A stretch of 64,000 nt of DNA from Streptomyces lucensis JCM 4490. Lineage in GTDB: Bacteria; Actinomycetota; Actinomycetes; Streptomycetales; Streptomycetaceae. The position numbers and the translations under genes were made by a program. Positions 16,231 to 24,426 of the stretch are shown in pieces; position 1 is the stretch's first letter, and every line of letters begins with the position of its first letter. Location: NCBI RefSeq assembly GCF_014650035.1, contig NZ_BMUE01000005.1, forward strand, positions 248,001 through 312,000, written 5' to 3'. The notes below the pieces were generated by a model. It had not been told where the DNA came from. It did not search any database and worked only from the letters and a program-made list of their open reading frames with translations.

Positions 16231-17625
16231 TCACTTCCCGTCGTCCCGGCTCATCGTCGAACGGTACTGCTCGGACATCAGCCTGCCGGTGTCAAGCGGC
16301 GTGAAGCTCGGCTGCGCCTGCCGCTGCCGCTGGACACCGCCGTCGCCGCCGAGCCCGCGAGCCGGGCCCTGGCAGCCCTGCGCCACCGCGATGCCGAGCG
16401 CCACGAGCAGCGTCACCACCACGAACACGAACAGCCGCTGCCGCAGCAGCCGCGGGTTGGCCGGCCGCCGCCCGGTCCCGGTCGAACGCGGTCCCGGCCG
16501 CCCGCCGCGGGTGCCCGGGCGGCTCCCGCCGGAACGCGGGGCACCGCCGCGCGGCGCCGGGGTCGGGGCCGTACCCGGCCGGGACGCGACGCCACGCGGG
16601 CCGCTGCCGCCCCGCGACGGCACTCCGCCGCGCTGCGGCGCACCACCACGGGAGGGCGCTGTGCCGCGCGGTACCGGCGTACCGGGGGAGGTGCGGCGCT
16701 GTCCGCGCTGCTGCTCGGGGTAGGAGTCGACGAGCCGCCCGGTGGGCCGGTCCGCCTCGGCGGCGCGCGGCCGCGGCGGCCGTACGTCGGGCAGGCCCTG
16801 TGCCTCCCGGGCGGCGATCTCCTTGAGCCGCAGCGACAGCTGCAGGGTGCTGGGCCGTTCGTCGGGGTCCTTCGCCAGACAGGCCCGGATCAGCGGGGCG
16901 AGCGCGTCCGGCACCCCGTGCAGGTGCGGCTCCTCGTGCACCACCCGGTACAGCATGACCTCGGAACTGCCATGCCCGAAGGGCGAGTCGCCGGTCGAGG
17001 TGTACGCCAGGGTCGCGCCCAGCGAGAAGACGTCCGTCGCCGGGGTGACGGCGGCTCCCCGAACCTGTTCCGGAGCGAGGAAGCCGGGGGAGCCGACCGC
17101 GGTGCCGACGTGGGTGAGCGTGGAGGCGCCGGTGGCCCAGGCGATGCCGAAGTCGATGATCCGCGGTCCCTTGGGGGACAGCAGGATGTTGGAGGGCTTC
17201 AGGTCCCGGTGGACGACTCCGGCCTCGTGCACGGCGACCAGCCCTTCGGACAGGGCGGCGCCGATGGCCGCCGTGTCCGCCGCGCCGAGCGGGCCCCCGT
17301 CGGCGACCTTGTCGTGGAGCGAGGGCCCGGGCACGTACTGGGTGGCGAACCAGGGCCGTTCCGCCTCCAGGTCCGCGGCGACCAGACGGGCCGTGCAGCC
17401 GCCCCTGATGCGCCGGGCCGCCGAGACCTCACGGGCGAACCGGGACCGGAACTCCTGGTCCTCCGCGAGGTCGGGCCGGATCACCTTCAGCGCGACCCGC
17501 TGCCCCTTCTTGTCGGAGCCGAGGTAGACCACGCCCATCCCACCCGCGCCGAGCCGTCGGTGAAGCCTGAACGAGCCGACGACGCGCGGGTCCTCGCGCC
17601 TCAGGCGCATCATCGCCATGTTCAT
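16231..17625 (-). CDS. Membrane Ser/Thr protein kinase (Hanks type)
   Basis: A 464-aa eukaryotic-like kinase. All catalytic motifs are present: glycine loop LGAGGMGVVYLG, invariant Lys in VALKVIRPD, VVHRDLKPSNILL, IIDFGIAW and LAPEQ. After the kinase domain (to about residue 275) comes a Pro/Arg/Gly-rich linker, then one transmembrane helix (about 398-418) and a 46-residue external tail. No PASTA or other sensor domain is present, so the signal is unknown. The initiator has weak ribosome-site support, and the second ATG two codons later is equally possible. Confidence 0.9.
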   Translation of the reverse strand: MNMAMMRLRREDPRVVGSFRLHRRLGAGGMGVVYLGSDKKGQRVALKVIRPDLAEDQEFRSRFAREVSAARRIRGGCTARLVAADLEAERPWFATQYVPGPSLHDKVADGGPLGAADTAAIGAALSEGLVAVHEAGVVHRDLKPSNILLSPKGPRIIDFGIAWATGASTLTHVGTAVGSPGFLAPEQVRGAAVTPATDVFSLGATLAYTSTGDSPFGHGSSEVMLYRVVHEEPHLHGVPDALAPLIRACLAKDPDERPSTLQLSLRLKEIAAREAQGLPDVRPPRPRAAEADRPTGRLVDSYPEQQRGQRRTSPGTPVPRGTAPSRGGAPQRGGVPSRGGSGPRGVASRPGTAPTPAPRGGAPRSGGSRPGTRGGRPGPRSTGTGRRPANPRLLRQRLFVFVVVTLLVALGIAVAQGCQGPARGLGGDGGVQRQRQAQPSFTPLDTGRLMSEQYRSTMSRDDGK

Positions 17626-18227
17626 CCCCGCTGCCCGGTCCCTGTGACGTGGCCCAGCTTACGTTTCCACGGCCTCCTGCGCGCAGAGGCCGCGCCCTCC
17701 GGACCACACGGATTGTGCGGGGTGCCGGTACGAAGTGAAAGGTGGTCACCAACCCCTGGCCGCCAGCTCCCTTGACTCCCGGACGCCCCCAACCCGTATT
17801 ACGCAGGCGGCGGTTGAGACCCCGAGGTGCCCGGGCGACGACGGACCCACTCCCGTGCCGCTGCCGCCGGGAACGGCTTGGCGGACCGGAAGCGGAGCGG
17901 AACGGCGACGGCACGCGGCACCCCCTGGAACCCCGGACGAAGTGACCGAAGTCACCCCGGCAGGCCCGCCGGACGCATCCGAAATGACGGACACGGCGGG
18001 CGCCCTCTCCGGGAAGACCCCGAGAGGCGGCGCCGCGTCTCCACCCAGGGGAGTACCTCGCAGGTCGTGGCTCATCCTCCGGGAGGCCCGGCAATCGGTA
18101 CGAAGGCATGACGTGCCGCGCCCGCCCCGCGCCTAGATTTGAGGTCAAGCGGCGGGCGCAGCACTCGTCCCCCGAGGTCAGACGCCCGCCGCTGCCAACG
18201 ACAACAGAACCGGTCAGGAGAGGGACC
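17626..18227. other. Intergenic region of about 600 nt, no gene supported
   Basis: Open frames here have mixed third-position composition and no recognisable protein. A possible plus-strand promoter is TTGACT (17772-17777) with TATTAC (17797-17802), though the 19-nt spacing is long. TAGATT at about 18134 is another -10-like hexamer ahead of the small gene at 18228. Confidence 0.4.
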
Positions 18228-18404
18228 ATGGCCCACACGGCACCGCGACGCACGACGTTCGCCCCCCGCCGCGCGGGCCGCCGCCACCCCTTGGTGGCGA
18301 CGCTCATGGCCCTTCCCCTGGCGGCCCTGCTCCTGCTCGTCTTCGACGGCTGGGAGACGGTGGCCACACAGGCGTCGTCCGTGGGTGTGGTGCTGGGGCG
18401 CTGA
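18228..18404 (+). CDS. 58-aa single-pass membrane peptide
   Basis: A short gene with an excellent ribosome site (AGGAGAGGG, then ATG). The peptide has an Arg-rich N-terminus (APRRTTFAPRRAGRRHP), one hydrophobic helix (LVATLMALPLAALLLLVF) and a short tail ending GVVLGR, which suggests a membrane-anchored peptide with a cytoplasmic basic end. I recognise no family. Clean codon use and the Shine-Dalgarno support a real gene. Confidence 0.65.
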   Translation: MAHTAPRRTTFAPRRAGRRHPLVATLMALPLAALLLLVFDGWETVATQASSVGVVLGR

Positions 18405-18483
18405 CCAGCGACCCCAGGCCCGGAAGAGCGGTCCGGGCGGGGACATCCACCCATGAAACCCCGTGGGGACGGGGGTGCGGCGG

Positions 18484-18532
18484 ACGGCACGAATGCCGGC
18501 GCAGCTGGGGAGCTGCGCCGGCATTACGCCGT
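18484..18532 (+). terminator. Long perfect hairpin after the 58-aa peptide gene
   Basis: A 15-bp perfect stem (AATGCCGGCGCAGCT at 18492-18506 and its complement at 18511-18525) with a GGGG loop, and an outer ACGGC/GCCGT pair. It is much stronger than needed for termination and adjoins a tandem repeat. Confidence 0.65.
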
Positions 18533-18533
18533 C

Positions 18534-18630
18534 CCGCCGTAGCAGCGGGCAGTCGCACCGCCATAGCCGCGGCCAGTCGCACCGCCGTAGCCGCAGGGCG
18601 GTAGCACGCCGTAGCTGCGGGCAGTCGTGC
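18534..18630 (+). repeat. Four imperfect 24-bp tandem repeats
   Basis: Units begin at 18534, 18558, 18582 (25 nt) and 18607 and share the core GCCGTAGCNGCGGGCAGTCG with a few substitutions. They lie between the hairpin and the APH-like gene and do not encode a convincing peptide. Confidence 0.75.
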
Positions 18631-18773
18631 CGCTGGGGCGGCACGGGTGGGCGCAGCGGCACCCCGCGAGCGCGGGCAGGAACCGCCACCCCGCAGCGCA
18701 TCCGGCACCCCACCGCCGCCGGCAAGCGCCCCGCACACGTACGCTCACCCCACACCCCGACCCCCCAGGACCC

Positions 18774-19814
18774 GTGAACCTCCTCCCCGCACTCGCCGCG
18801 CACGCCGAGGCCACCGCCCACCCCACCGAGACGACCTGCGCGTGCGGCCCCACCACCACCCTCGCCGACCGCGAGGACGCCACCGTCGTCCGCCACGCCG
18901 GCACCGTCGCCAAGGCCCACGCCCCCGGCACCGACCCCACCGAACTGAGCCTGCGCCTCACGACGGCGGCCCGCCTCCCCGAGGTCCTCCTGGCCCCGCT
19001 CACCTCCACCGTCACCCCCCTGCACGACCGCCTGGTCACCCTCTGGCCCCACGGCGCCCCCGTGGACCCGGACGACCCGGACGCGGCCCCCTGGGAGGCC
19101 GTCGGCACGCTCCTCGCCCGGCTCCACAGGGCGGCCCCGCCCACCGCCCTGCCTCCCATGCGCGGCCCCGCCAAGGCGGCCCGTGCCATCGCCCGGCTCC
19201 ACGCGGCCCTGAGCGACACCCCGCACACAGCCGCGCCGGCAGCCGCGAGCCGAACCGAACCCGCCCCCACCCTGGCCCCCGACCCTGCCATCACGCCCGA
19301 TCCCGCCACCGCCCCCGACCTAGCCCCCCGAGCCGCCCCCGCGGTCCTGCGCGCCTGGGCCGCACTCCCGCCCTGGGCCCGCGCGGAAGCCGCGATGCCC
19401 GGACCCGCGTACCTGTGCCACGGCGACCTGCACCTCGGCCAGCTCGTCCGGCACCCCGCCCCGCACGGCCCCTGGCGGCTGATCGACGTGGACGACCTCG
19501 GCGTGGGCGTCCCGGCCTGGGACCTCGCCCGCCCCGCGGCCTGGTACGCCTGCGGGCTCCTCCCGCCCGGCGAATGGACCCGCTTCCTGACCGCGTACCA
19601 GCGGACCGGCGGCCCGGCCGTGCCCTCGGACGGCGACCCCTGGGCCGCCCTGGACGTCCCGGCCCGCGCGCTCACCGTGCAGACGGCGGCCCTGGCGATC
19701 ACCAAGGCGGTGGCCGCGCGCCGCCCGCTGGACGTGGTGGAGCAGGCCCTGGTCGACGCCTGTGCCCGAATGGTCACGGTCCCCCGTCAGTTGACCGGCG
19801 GACATCCGGACTAG
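18774..19814 (+). CDS. Aminoglycoside phosphotransferase-family protein
   Basis: A 346-aa member of the APH/choline kinase fold. The catalytic segment is LCHGDLHLGQLV (Brenner-type HGDLH), followed by the metal-binding LIDVDDLGVGVPAWDLA. The N-terminal lobe is divergent and an Ala/Pro-rich insertion lies near the middle (SRTEPAPTLAPDPAITPDPA). The substrate is unknown and it need not be an antibiotic; chromosomal APH-fold kinases often act on small metabolites. AGGA precedes the GTG start; the longer frame upstream runs through the tandem repeats and is rejected. Confidence 0.8.
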   Translation: MNLLPALAAHAEATAHPTETTCACGPTTTLADREDATVVRHAGTVAKAHAPGTDPTELSLRLTTAARLPEVLLAPLTSTVTPLHDRLVTLWPHGAPVDPDDPDAAPWEAVGTLLARLHRAAPPTALPPMRGPAKAARAIARLHAALSDTPHTAAPAAASRTEPAPTLAPDPAITPDPATAPDLAPRAAPAVLRAWAALPPWARAEAAMPGPAYLCHGDLHLGQLVRHPAPHGPWRLIDVDDLGVGVPAWDLARPAAWYACGLLPPGEWTRFLTAYQRTGGPAVPSDGDPWAALDVPARALTVQTAALAITKAVAARRPLDVVEQALVDACARMVTVPRQLTGGHPD

Positions 19815-19817
19815 GCT
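19812..19817 (+). promoter_or_regulatory. -10-like hexamer before the zinc-ribbon gene
   Basis: TAGGCT overlaps the stop codon of the APH-like gene and lies about 78 nt before the next start. Confidence 0.35.
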
Positions 19818-19894
19818 GCAACCGCCCGGGGCCGGACGGAGTCTGTCCTGGGGAAACGAGAAGCAGGACCGACCGGCAGGGAGTTGAGCCGACC

Positions 19895-20188
19895 ATGCAG
19901 TGTCCGAAGTGCCATGCGCCGATGCAGACCTACAACCGCAACGGCGTCCAGATCGAGCAGTGCAGCGGCTGCCGCGGCATCTTCCTCGACTACGGCGAGC
20001 TGGAGGCGCTCACCCGCCTGGAGAGCCAGTGGTCCCAGCCCGCCCCGCCGCCCCCCGCGGCTCCGCAGGCCTACCCGGCTCCGCCCGCGCCCGCCTGGGG
20101 CGCCCAGCACGGCGGCCACCAGGGCGGCCACGGCCACTACGGTCACCACCGCCACAAGAGCTTCGGCCACATGCTGTTCTCCAGCTGA
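19895..20188 (+). CDS. TFIIB-type zinc-ribbon protein with His-rich tail
   Basis: A 97-aa protein. Residues 1-45 form a zf-TFIIB zinc ribbon with MQCPKCHAPM and EQCSGCRGIFLDYGELE, giving two CxxC pairs. The middle is Pro/Ala-rich, and the C-terminus is rich in Gly and His (GGHQGGHGHYGHHRHK), which may bind metal as well. Such small zinc ribbons are common in bacteria without a defined role. GGGAG lies 12 nt before the ATG. A hairpin follows directly. Confidence 0.85.
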   Translation: MQCPKCHAPMQTYNRNGVQIEQCSGCRGIFLDYGELEALTRLESQWSQPAPPPPAAPQAYPAPPAPAWGAQHGGHQGGHGHYGHHRHKSFGHMLFSS

Positions 20189-20202
20189 CCCGGAGACACG
20201 GA

Positions 20203-20237
20203 GAAGCCCCCGGCCGTACGAGACGGCCGGGGGCTTC
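20203..20237 (+). terminator. Terminator between the zinc-ribbon gene and the tRNA cluster
   Basis: GAAGCCCCCGGCCGT at 20203-20217 and its perfect complement at 20223-20237, loop ACGAG. It can serve the plus-strand zinc-ribbon gene and the convergent tRNA operon. Confidence 0.85.
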
Positions 20238-20245
20238 CCGGTGCG

Positions 20246-20317
20246 TGGACGATACTGGGATTGAACCAGTGACCTCTTCCGTGTCAGGGAAGCGCTCTCC
20301 CGCTGAGCTAATCGTCC
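20246..20317 (-). tRNA. tRNA-Val(GAC), copy 1
   Basis: A 72-nt cloverleaf with acceptor GGACGAT/ATCGTCC, D-arm GCTCAGCGGGAGAGC, anticodon loop CTGACAC (anticodon GAC) and T-arm ACTGG-TTCAATC-CCAGT. The 3' CCA is not fully encoded. Confidence 0.95.
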
Positions 20318-20346
20318 GCGGGCTGTAACCCTCGGGTCACAGTCGG

Positions 20347-20418
20347 TGCGCGATACTGGGATTGAACCAGTGACCTCTTCCGTGTCAGGGAAGCGCTCTC
20401 CCGCTGAGCTAATCGCGC
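20347..20418 (-). tRNA. tRNA-Val(GAC), copy 2, variant acceptor stem
   Basis: The same body as the two neighbours, but the acceptor is GCGCGAT/ATCGCGC, with both strands changed so that pairing is kept. Anticodon GAC. Confidence 0.94.
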
Positions 20419-20465
20419 GGGTACGGATCTCGCTGAAGATCCTCGGACCTTCGAAGAAGATCCAG

Positions 20466-20537
20466 TGGACGATACTGGGATTGAACCAGTGACCTCTTCC
20501 GTGTCAGGGAAGCGCTCTCCCGCTGAGCTAATCGTCC
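20466..20537 (-). tRNA. tRNA-Val(GAC), copy 3
   Basis: Identical in sequence to copy 1 over the mature 72 nt. Anticodon GAC. The five tRNA genes are in one direction and probably form one transcript running from tRNA-Gly to copy 1. Confidence 0.95.
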
Positions 20538-20541
20538 TTGG

Positions 20542-20612
20542 AGGTGGAGACGGGATTTGAACCCGTGTAGACGGCTTTGCAGGCCGTTGCCTCGCCTCTC
20601 GGCCACTCCACC
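20542..20612 (-). tRNA. tRNA-Cys(GCA)
   Basis: A 71-nt cloverleaf with acceptor GGTGGAG/CTCCACC, anticodon loop CTGCAAA (GCA) and discriminator U73, as expected for tRNA-Cys. Confidence 0.95.
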
Positions 20613-20650
20613 AGGAGTGTAGGGGATCGGGATGAACCCTACTTCCTTCG

Positions 20651-20723
20651 AGCGGACGACGAGGCTCGAACTCGCGACCTCAACCTTGGCAAGGTTGCGC
20701 TCTACCAACTGAGCTACGTCCGC
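20651..20723 (-). tRNA. tRNA-Gly(GCC)
   Basis: A 73-nt cloverleaf with acceptor GCGGACG/CGTCGTCCGC-type 3' arm, anticodon stem CAACC/GGTTG and loop TTGCCAA (anticodon GCC). It is the first gene of the minus-strand tRNA array. Confidence 0.95.
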
Positions 20724-20888
20724 CTGTCGTTTCGGTCCGCTTGCGCGTCCCGGCGACGTGTTGAACTCTAGCGGATTCCCGGGCCAGTACAAAAACGCGT
20801 TTGCGCAGCGTGCTGCGCTGCACCCGACCGGCCGGATGGTCCGGCCCCCCGGCGGGACATCCCCGGGCCACCTGTGCGACACCCGACC

Positions 20889-20894
20889 TAGACT
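20889..20894 (+). promoter_or_regulatory. -10 of a leaderless pabB transcript
   Basis: TAGACT ends 7 nt before the GTG start of the pabB-like gene, and there is no Shine-Dalgarno. Confidence 0.5.
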
Positions 20895-20901
20895 CGACCA
20901 C

Positions 20902-21969
20902 GTGCTCCACCACCCTTCCGGCCCCCCTTCCCGGCTGTCTCCCCTGGCCCGCTTCGGTGACCGTGTCGCCACCGGCCTCCTCGACGTCACCAGTGATCCG
21001 GCCGCCCTGGACTCCACCGGCTTCTGGGCCGTCTGCGCGGACTTCGAGGGCGGACTGACCTGCGCCCGCTTCGCGGAGGTCAGGGAGGAGCCGGTGCCGG
21101 CGCCCGCTCCGGGCGGCTGGCGGGGCCCGGCGGTGGGGGAGTGGACCTCCTCCCTGGACCGCGCCGCGTACACGGCCGCCGTGCGCCGGATACGCGAGCA
21201 CATCGCCGCCGGCGAGGTCTACCAGGCCAATCTCTGCCGGGTCCTCAGCGCGCCGGTCGCGCCCGGCGCGGACGTGGACGCCCTGACCGCGCTCCTGGCC
21301 CGCGGCAACCCGGCGCCCTACGGCGGAACGATTCGCCTGCCAGGGCACGGCGTGGAGATCGCCACCGCCTCACCCGAACTGTTCCTGCGCCGGGACGGCC
21401 GGATCGTGGAGTCGGGTCCCATCAAGGGCACCGGGCGCACCGAGGCGGACCTCCTGGAGAAGGACTACGCCGAGAACGTGATGATCGTGGACCTGGTCCG
21501 CAACGACATCGGCCGCGTCTGCGCGACCGGCACCGTGACGGTCCCCGACCTGTGCGCCGTGGAGAAGCACCCCGGCCTGGTCCACCTGGTGTCCACGGTC
21601 CGCGGCGAGCTGACCGCCGGGGCCGGGTGGCCCGAACTGCTCGCCGCCGCCTTCCCGCCGGGCTCGGTGACCGGCGCGCCGAAGTCGAGCGCCCTGAGGA
21701 TCATCGACGCCCTGGAGACGGCCCCGCGCGGCCCGTACTGCGGCGGCGTCGGCTGGGTGGACGCCGACCGGGGCACCGGTGAGCTGGCGGTGGGCATCCG
21801 CACCTTCTGGATCGACCGCGCCGAAGGCGTCCTGCGCTTCGGCACCGGGGCCGGCATCACCTGGGGGTCCGACCCCGAGGGCGAGTGGCGGGAGACCGAA
21901 CTCAAGGCGTCCCGGCTGCTCGCGGTAGCGTCGGGGTGGTACGACGAGAGTGGAAGGGCGTTCGCATGA
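20902..21969 (+). CDS. pabB: Aminodeoxychorismate synthase component I (chorismate-binding)
   Basis: A 355-aa chorismate-utilising enzyme that aminates chorismate to 4-amino-4-deoxychorismate for p-aminobenzoate and folate. Signatures include GEVYQANLCRVLSAP, ASPELFLRRDGRIVESGPIKGT, KDYAENVMIVDLVRNDIGRVC, and FPPGSVTGAPKSSALRIID near the C-terminus. A glutamine amidotransferase partner (PabA) is not adjacent. The next gene encodes the lyase for the following step and overlaps by 4 nt, which favours the pabB reading over anthranilate or isochorismate synthase. Confidence 0.88.
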   Translation: MLHHPSGPPSRLSPLARFGDRVATGLLDVTSDPAALDSTGFWAVCADFEGGLTCARFAEVREEPVPAPAPGGWRGPAVGEWTSSLDRAAYTAAVRRIREHIAAGEVYQANLCRVLSAPVAPGADVDALTALLARGNPAPYGGTIRLPGHGVEIATASPELFLRRDGRIVESGPIKGTGRTEADLLEKDYAENVMIVDLVRNDIGRVCATGTVTVPDLCAVEKHPGLVHLVSTVRGELTAGAGWPELLAAAFPPGSVTGAPKSSALRIIDALETAPRGPYCGGVGWVDADRGTGELAVGIRTFWIDRAEGVLRFGTGAGITWGSDPEGEWRETELKASRLLAVASGWYDESGRAFA

Positions 21970-22787
21970 GGATCTGGCTTGACGGCGGGCTGCGGGACCT
22001 GGACTCCGCCCGTGTCTCCGTCTTCGACCACGGGCTGACGGTCGGCGACGGCATCTTCGAGACGGTGAAGGCCCTCGACGGCAGGACCTTCGCGCTCACC
22101 CGGCATCTCGACCGGCTGACCCGCTCGGCCCGCGGCCTCGGCCTGCCCGACCCCGACCACGACGAGGTCCGCGAGGCCTGCGCGGCCGTGCTCGAGGCCA
22201 ACCCGATGCCGCTCGGCCGGCTGCGGATCACCTACACCGGCGGCCACGGCCCGCTCGGCTCCGACCGCGGCGAGCACGGTCCGACCCTGGTCGTCGCCGT
22301 GGGCGAGACGGCCCGCCGCCCGGACTCCACCTCGGTGATCACCGTCCCGTGGACCCGCAACGAGCGCGGCGCCCTGACCGGCCTGAAGACCACCTCGTAC
22401 GCGGAGAACGTCGTGGCGCTCGCCCGCGCCCACCAACACGGCGCGTCCGAGGCGCTGTTCGGCAACACGGTCGGACAGCTCTGCGAGGGCACCGGCTCGA
22501 ACGTCTTCGTCGTCCTGGACGGCGAGATCCACACCCCGCCGGTCGCCTCCGGCTGCCTCCCCGGCATCACCCGCGCCCTGGTGGCCGAGTGGACGGGCGC
22601 CAAGGAGACCGACCTGCCGCTGGACGTGCTCCAGCGGGCCGACGAGGTGTTCCTGACCTCCACCCTGCGCGACGTGCAGGCGGTGCACCGGGTCGACGAC
22701 CGGGAACCGGCCGGCGCCCCGGGCCCGGTGACCGCCAAGGCGATGCGGATCTTCGACGAGCGGGCCGGCGACGACCTGGATCCCTGA
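21966..22787 (+). CDS. pabC: Aminodeoxychorismate lyase (PLP class IV)
   Basis: A 273-aa class-IV aminotransferase-fold enzyme that would release p-aminobenzoate and pyruvate from aminodeoxychorismate. It has RVSVFDHGLTVGDGIFETVK near the N-terminus, GLKTTSYAENVVALARA containing the PLP-binding Lys, and CEGTGSNVFVV. The ATG overlaps the pabB stop (ATGA) and GGAAGGG precedes it, so the pair is translationally coupled. A D-amino-acid or branched-chain aminotransferase is possible by fold but less likely next to pabB. Confidence 0.88.
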   Translation: MRIWLDGGLRDLDSARVSVFDHGLTVGDGIFETVKALDGRTFALTRHLDRLTRSARGLGLPDPDHDEVREACAAVLEANPMPLGRLRITYTGGHGPLGSDRGEHGPTLVVAVGETARRPDSTSVITVPWTRNERGALTGLKTTSYAENVVALARAHQHGASEALFGNTVGQLCEGTGSNVFVVLDGEIHTPPVASGCLPGITRALVAEWTGAKETDLPLDVLQRADEVFLTSTLRDVQAVHRVDDREPAGAPGPVTAKAMRIFDERAGDDLDP

Positions 22788-22840
22788 CAGCGCCGAAATC
22801 GCTGCTGACCCGGGGCCGCGAAGCGGGTAGAACACCCGTG

Positions 22841-23665
22841 ATGACGACGACCCTGCGGCCGGCCGAGCCGCTTCAGCGCCATGCCGACGGAACGCGCTCA
22901 CGCCGCTACCAGGTGTGCGTGAACAGCCGCCCCGTCGGCGAGATCCACCTCGGCACCTCGGCGTCGCTCGGCGACTCGGTGGCCAGGATCCTCGACCTGC
23001 GGATAGCCGAGCCGGACCGGCGGCGCGGGCGGGCGACGGTGGCCGCGCTCGCCGCCGAGGAGGTGGCGCGCGGATGGGGGTGCACGCGCATCGGGGCCGC
23101 GGTGCCGGCCGGGGCCGAGGGGGCGCTGCGCCTGACGCGGACCCTCGGCTACACCCTCACCAACTGCGGCATGCGCAAACACCTGGGCGGCACGCCGCCC
23201 GCACTGCCGCCGGGGAGCCGTCCCCGCCCCATGAGCCCGGCCGAGTTCGACGACTGGCGGACCCGCGAGGCCGCACGCTACGCCCGTACATGGATCGAAC
23301 GGGGCCTGCCCGAGGACGCGGCGCGGGCCAAGGCGCACCAGGATCACGCGAGGCTGCTGCCGGACGGCCGCGCGACCGGCGGCATGGTTCTCACCGTCCT
23401 GGAACACGAGGGGAACCCGGTGGGCACGCTGTGGCTGGCGCTGCGGGACGGTGAGGCGTTCGTCTACGACGTCGAGACGGCCACGGACCACCGCGGCCGC
23501 GGCCACGGCCGTTCGCTCATGCTGCTTGCCGAGCGCCAGGCGCTGGAAGCGGGGCGTCCCCTCCTCGGGCTCAACGTGTTCGCGGGGAACACGCCGGCCG
23601 AGCGGCTGTACGCCTCACTCGGCTACGAGACGGACAGCTTCAGCTTCCTCAAGACCCTGCTGTAG
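22841..23665 (+). CDS. Double-domain GNAT acetyltransferase
   Basis: A 274-aa protein with two GNAT domains. The C-terminal one is complete (VYDVETATDHRGRGHGRSLMLLAE, then NTPAERLYASLGYETDSFSF). The N-terminal half has the related ILDLRIAEPDRRRGRATVAALAAEEV and TLGYTLTNCGMRKHLG. Substrate unknown. TAGAAC lies 7 nt upstream of the ATG with no ribosome site, so it may be leaderless; a GTG one codon earlier is also possible. It converges with the DsbA-like gene, leaving 9 nt. Confidence 0.8.
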   Translation: MTTTLRPAEPLQRHADGTRSRRYQVCVNSRPVGEIHLGTSASLGDSVARILDLRIAEPDRRRGRATVAALAAEEVARGWGCTRIGAAVPAGAEGALRLTRTLGYTLTNCGMRKHLGGTPPALPPGSRPRPMSPAEFDDWRTREAARYARTWIERGLPEDAARAKAHQDHARLLPDGRATGGMVLTVLEHEGNPVGTLWLALRDGEAFVYDVETATDHRGRGHGRSLMLLAERQALEAGRPLLGLNVFAGNTPAERLYASLGYETDSFSFLKTLL

Positions 23666-23674
23666 GCCGACGGC

Positions 23675-24196
23675 TCATGCCTGCCCGGCCAGCAGCCGGT
23701 CGGCGATCTCCTCGATCCGCTCGCGCAGACCCTCCTGGGTCTTGCCGCCGTCGAGGCGCTCGCCGCCGATGACGTACGTCGGGGTGCCGGTCACACCGAT
23801 GGCCTTGCCCTCGGCCTGGTCGGCGTCGACGATCAGGATGTGCCGCCCGTCGATCAGAGCGGTGTCGAACTCCTCGGCGTCCAGGCCGAGTTCACGGGCC
23901 ACCTCGACCAGGAGCGGTTCGCCCGCACGGTCCAGCTCCGCCACCCGCTCCAGCACGGCCTCCACGTACGGCCAGCCCTTGCCCTGCTCCAGCGCCTCCT
24001 CGGCGGCCTGGGCGGCGGCGAAGGCGTGCTTGTGCTTCTCCAGCGGGAAGTGCCGCAGGCGCAACTCCAGCCGGTCGCCGTAGCGGGCGCGCAGGGCACG
24101 GACGTCGTCCAGGGCGGTACGGCAGTCGGGGCACTGCAGTTCGCACCAGACGTCGAGAACGAGGGCGTCGGCGCGTTCGGGGGAGGAGTCGCTCAT
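23675..24196 (-). CDS. DsbA/FrnE-like thiol oxidoreductase
   Basis: A 173-aa thioredoxin-fold protein. VWCELQCPDC carries the active-site CPDC at residues 22-25. A helical insert (FAAAQAAEEALEQGKGWPYVEAVL) follows, and the cis-Pro loop is GVTGTPTYVI. No signal peptide is visible, which places it in the cytoplasmic FrnE-like group rather than the exported DsbA group. It may reduce or isomerise disulfides or act in stress. The ATG at 24196 lies after GGAAGA. Confidence 0.83.
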   Translation of the reverse strand: MSDSSPERADALVLDVWCELQCPDCRTALDDVRALRARYGDRLELRLRHFPLEKHKHAFAAAQAAEEALEQGKGWPYVEAVLERVAELDRAGEPLLVEVARELGLDAEEFDTALIDGRHILIVDADQAEGKAIGVTGTPTYVIGGERLDGGKTQEGLRERIEEIADRLLAGQA

Positions 24197-24426
24197 GCGC
24201 ACCAGTCTTCCAGGCCCGGCGCGGGCGACCCAATCGGGACGCCGCCGCGCACCCGGGCCGGCACTCCAGGAGGAGGGGCGACCCGGAGATGTCCCTGATG
24301 TCCGCCGGGAGCATGGCATCACGCGGACCTGGCGGTGCAGGATGGAAGGGACGGAGCGCACCTGCCACGTACCTCGTGCGCCCAGCCGCCCCGCTTTCCA
24401 CCGCCCGAGCCCGCCAGGAGGACCGG

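Noticed and set aside
17735..18136. Possible 133-aa gene in the kinase upstream gap
   Set aside because: No ribosome site, mixed third-position composition and no recognisable protein.
18484..18630. CRISPR array
   Set aside because: The repeats are contiguous without spacers, imperfect, and no cas genes are present.
20246..20723. Integration site with an inserted element in the tRNA cluster
   Set aside because: No integrase and no foreign-looking block beside these tRNAs; flanking genes are ordinary core genes.
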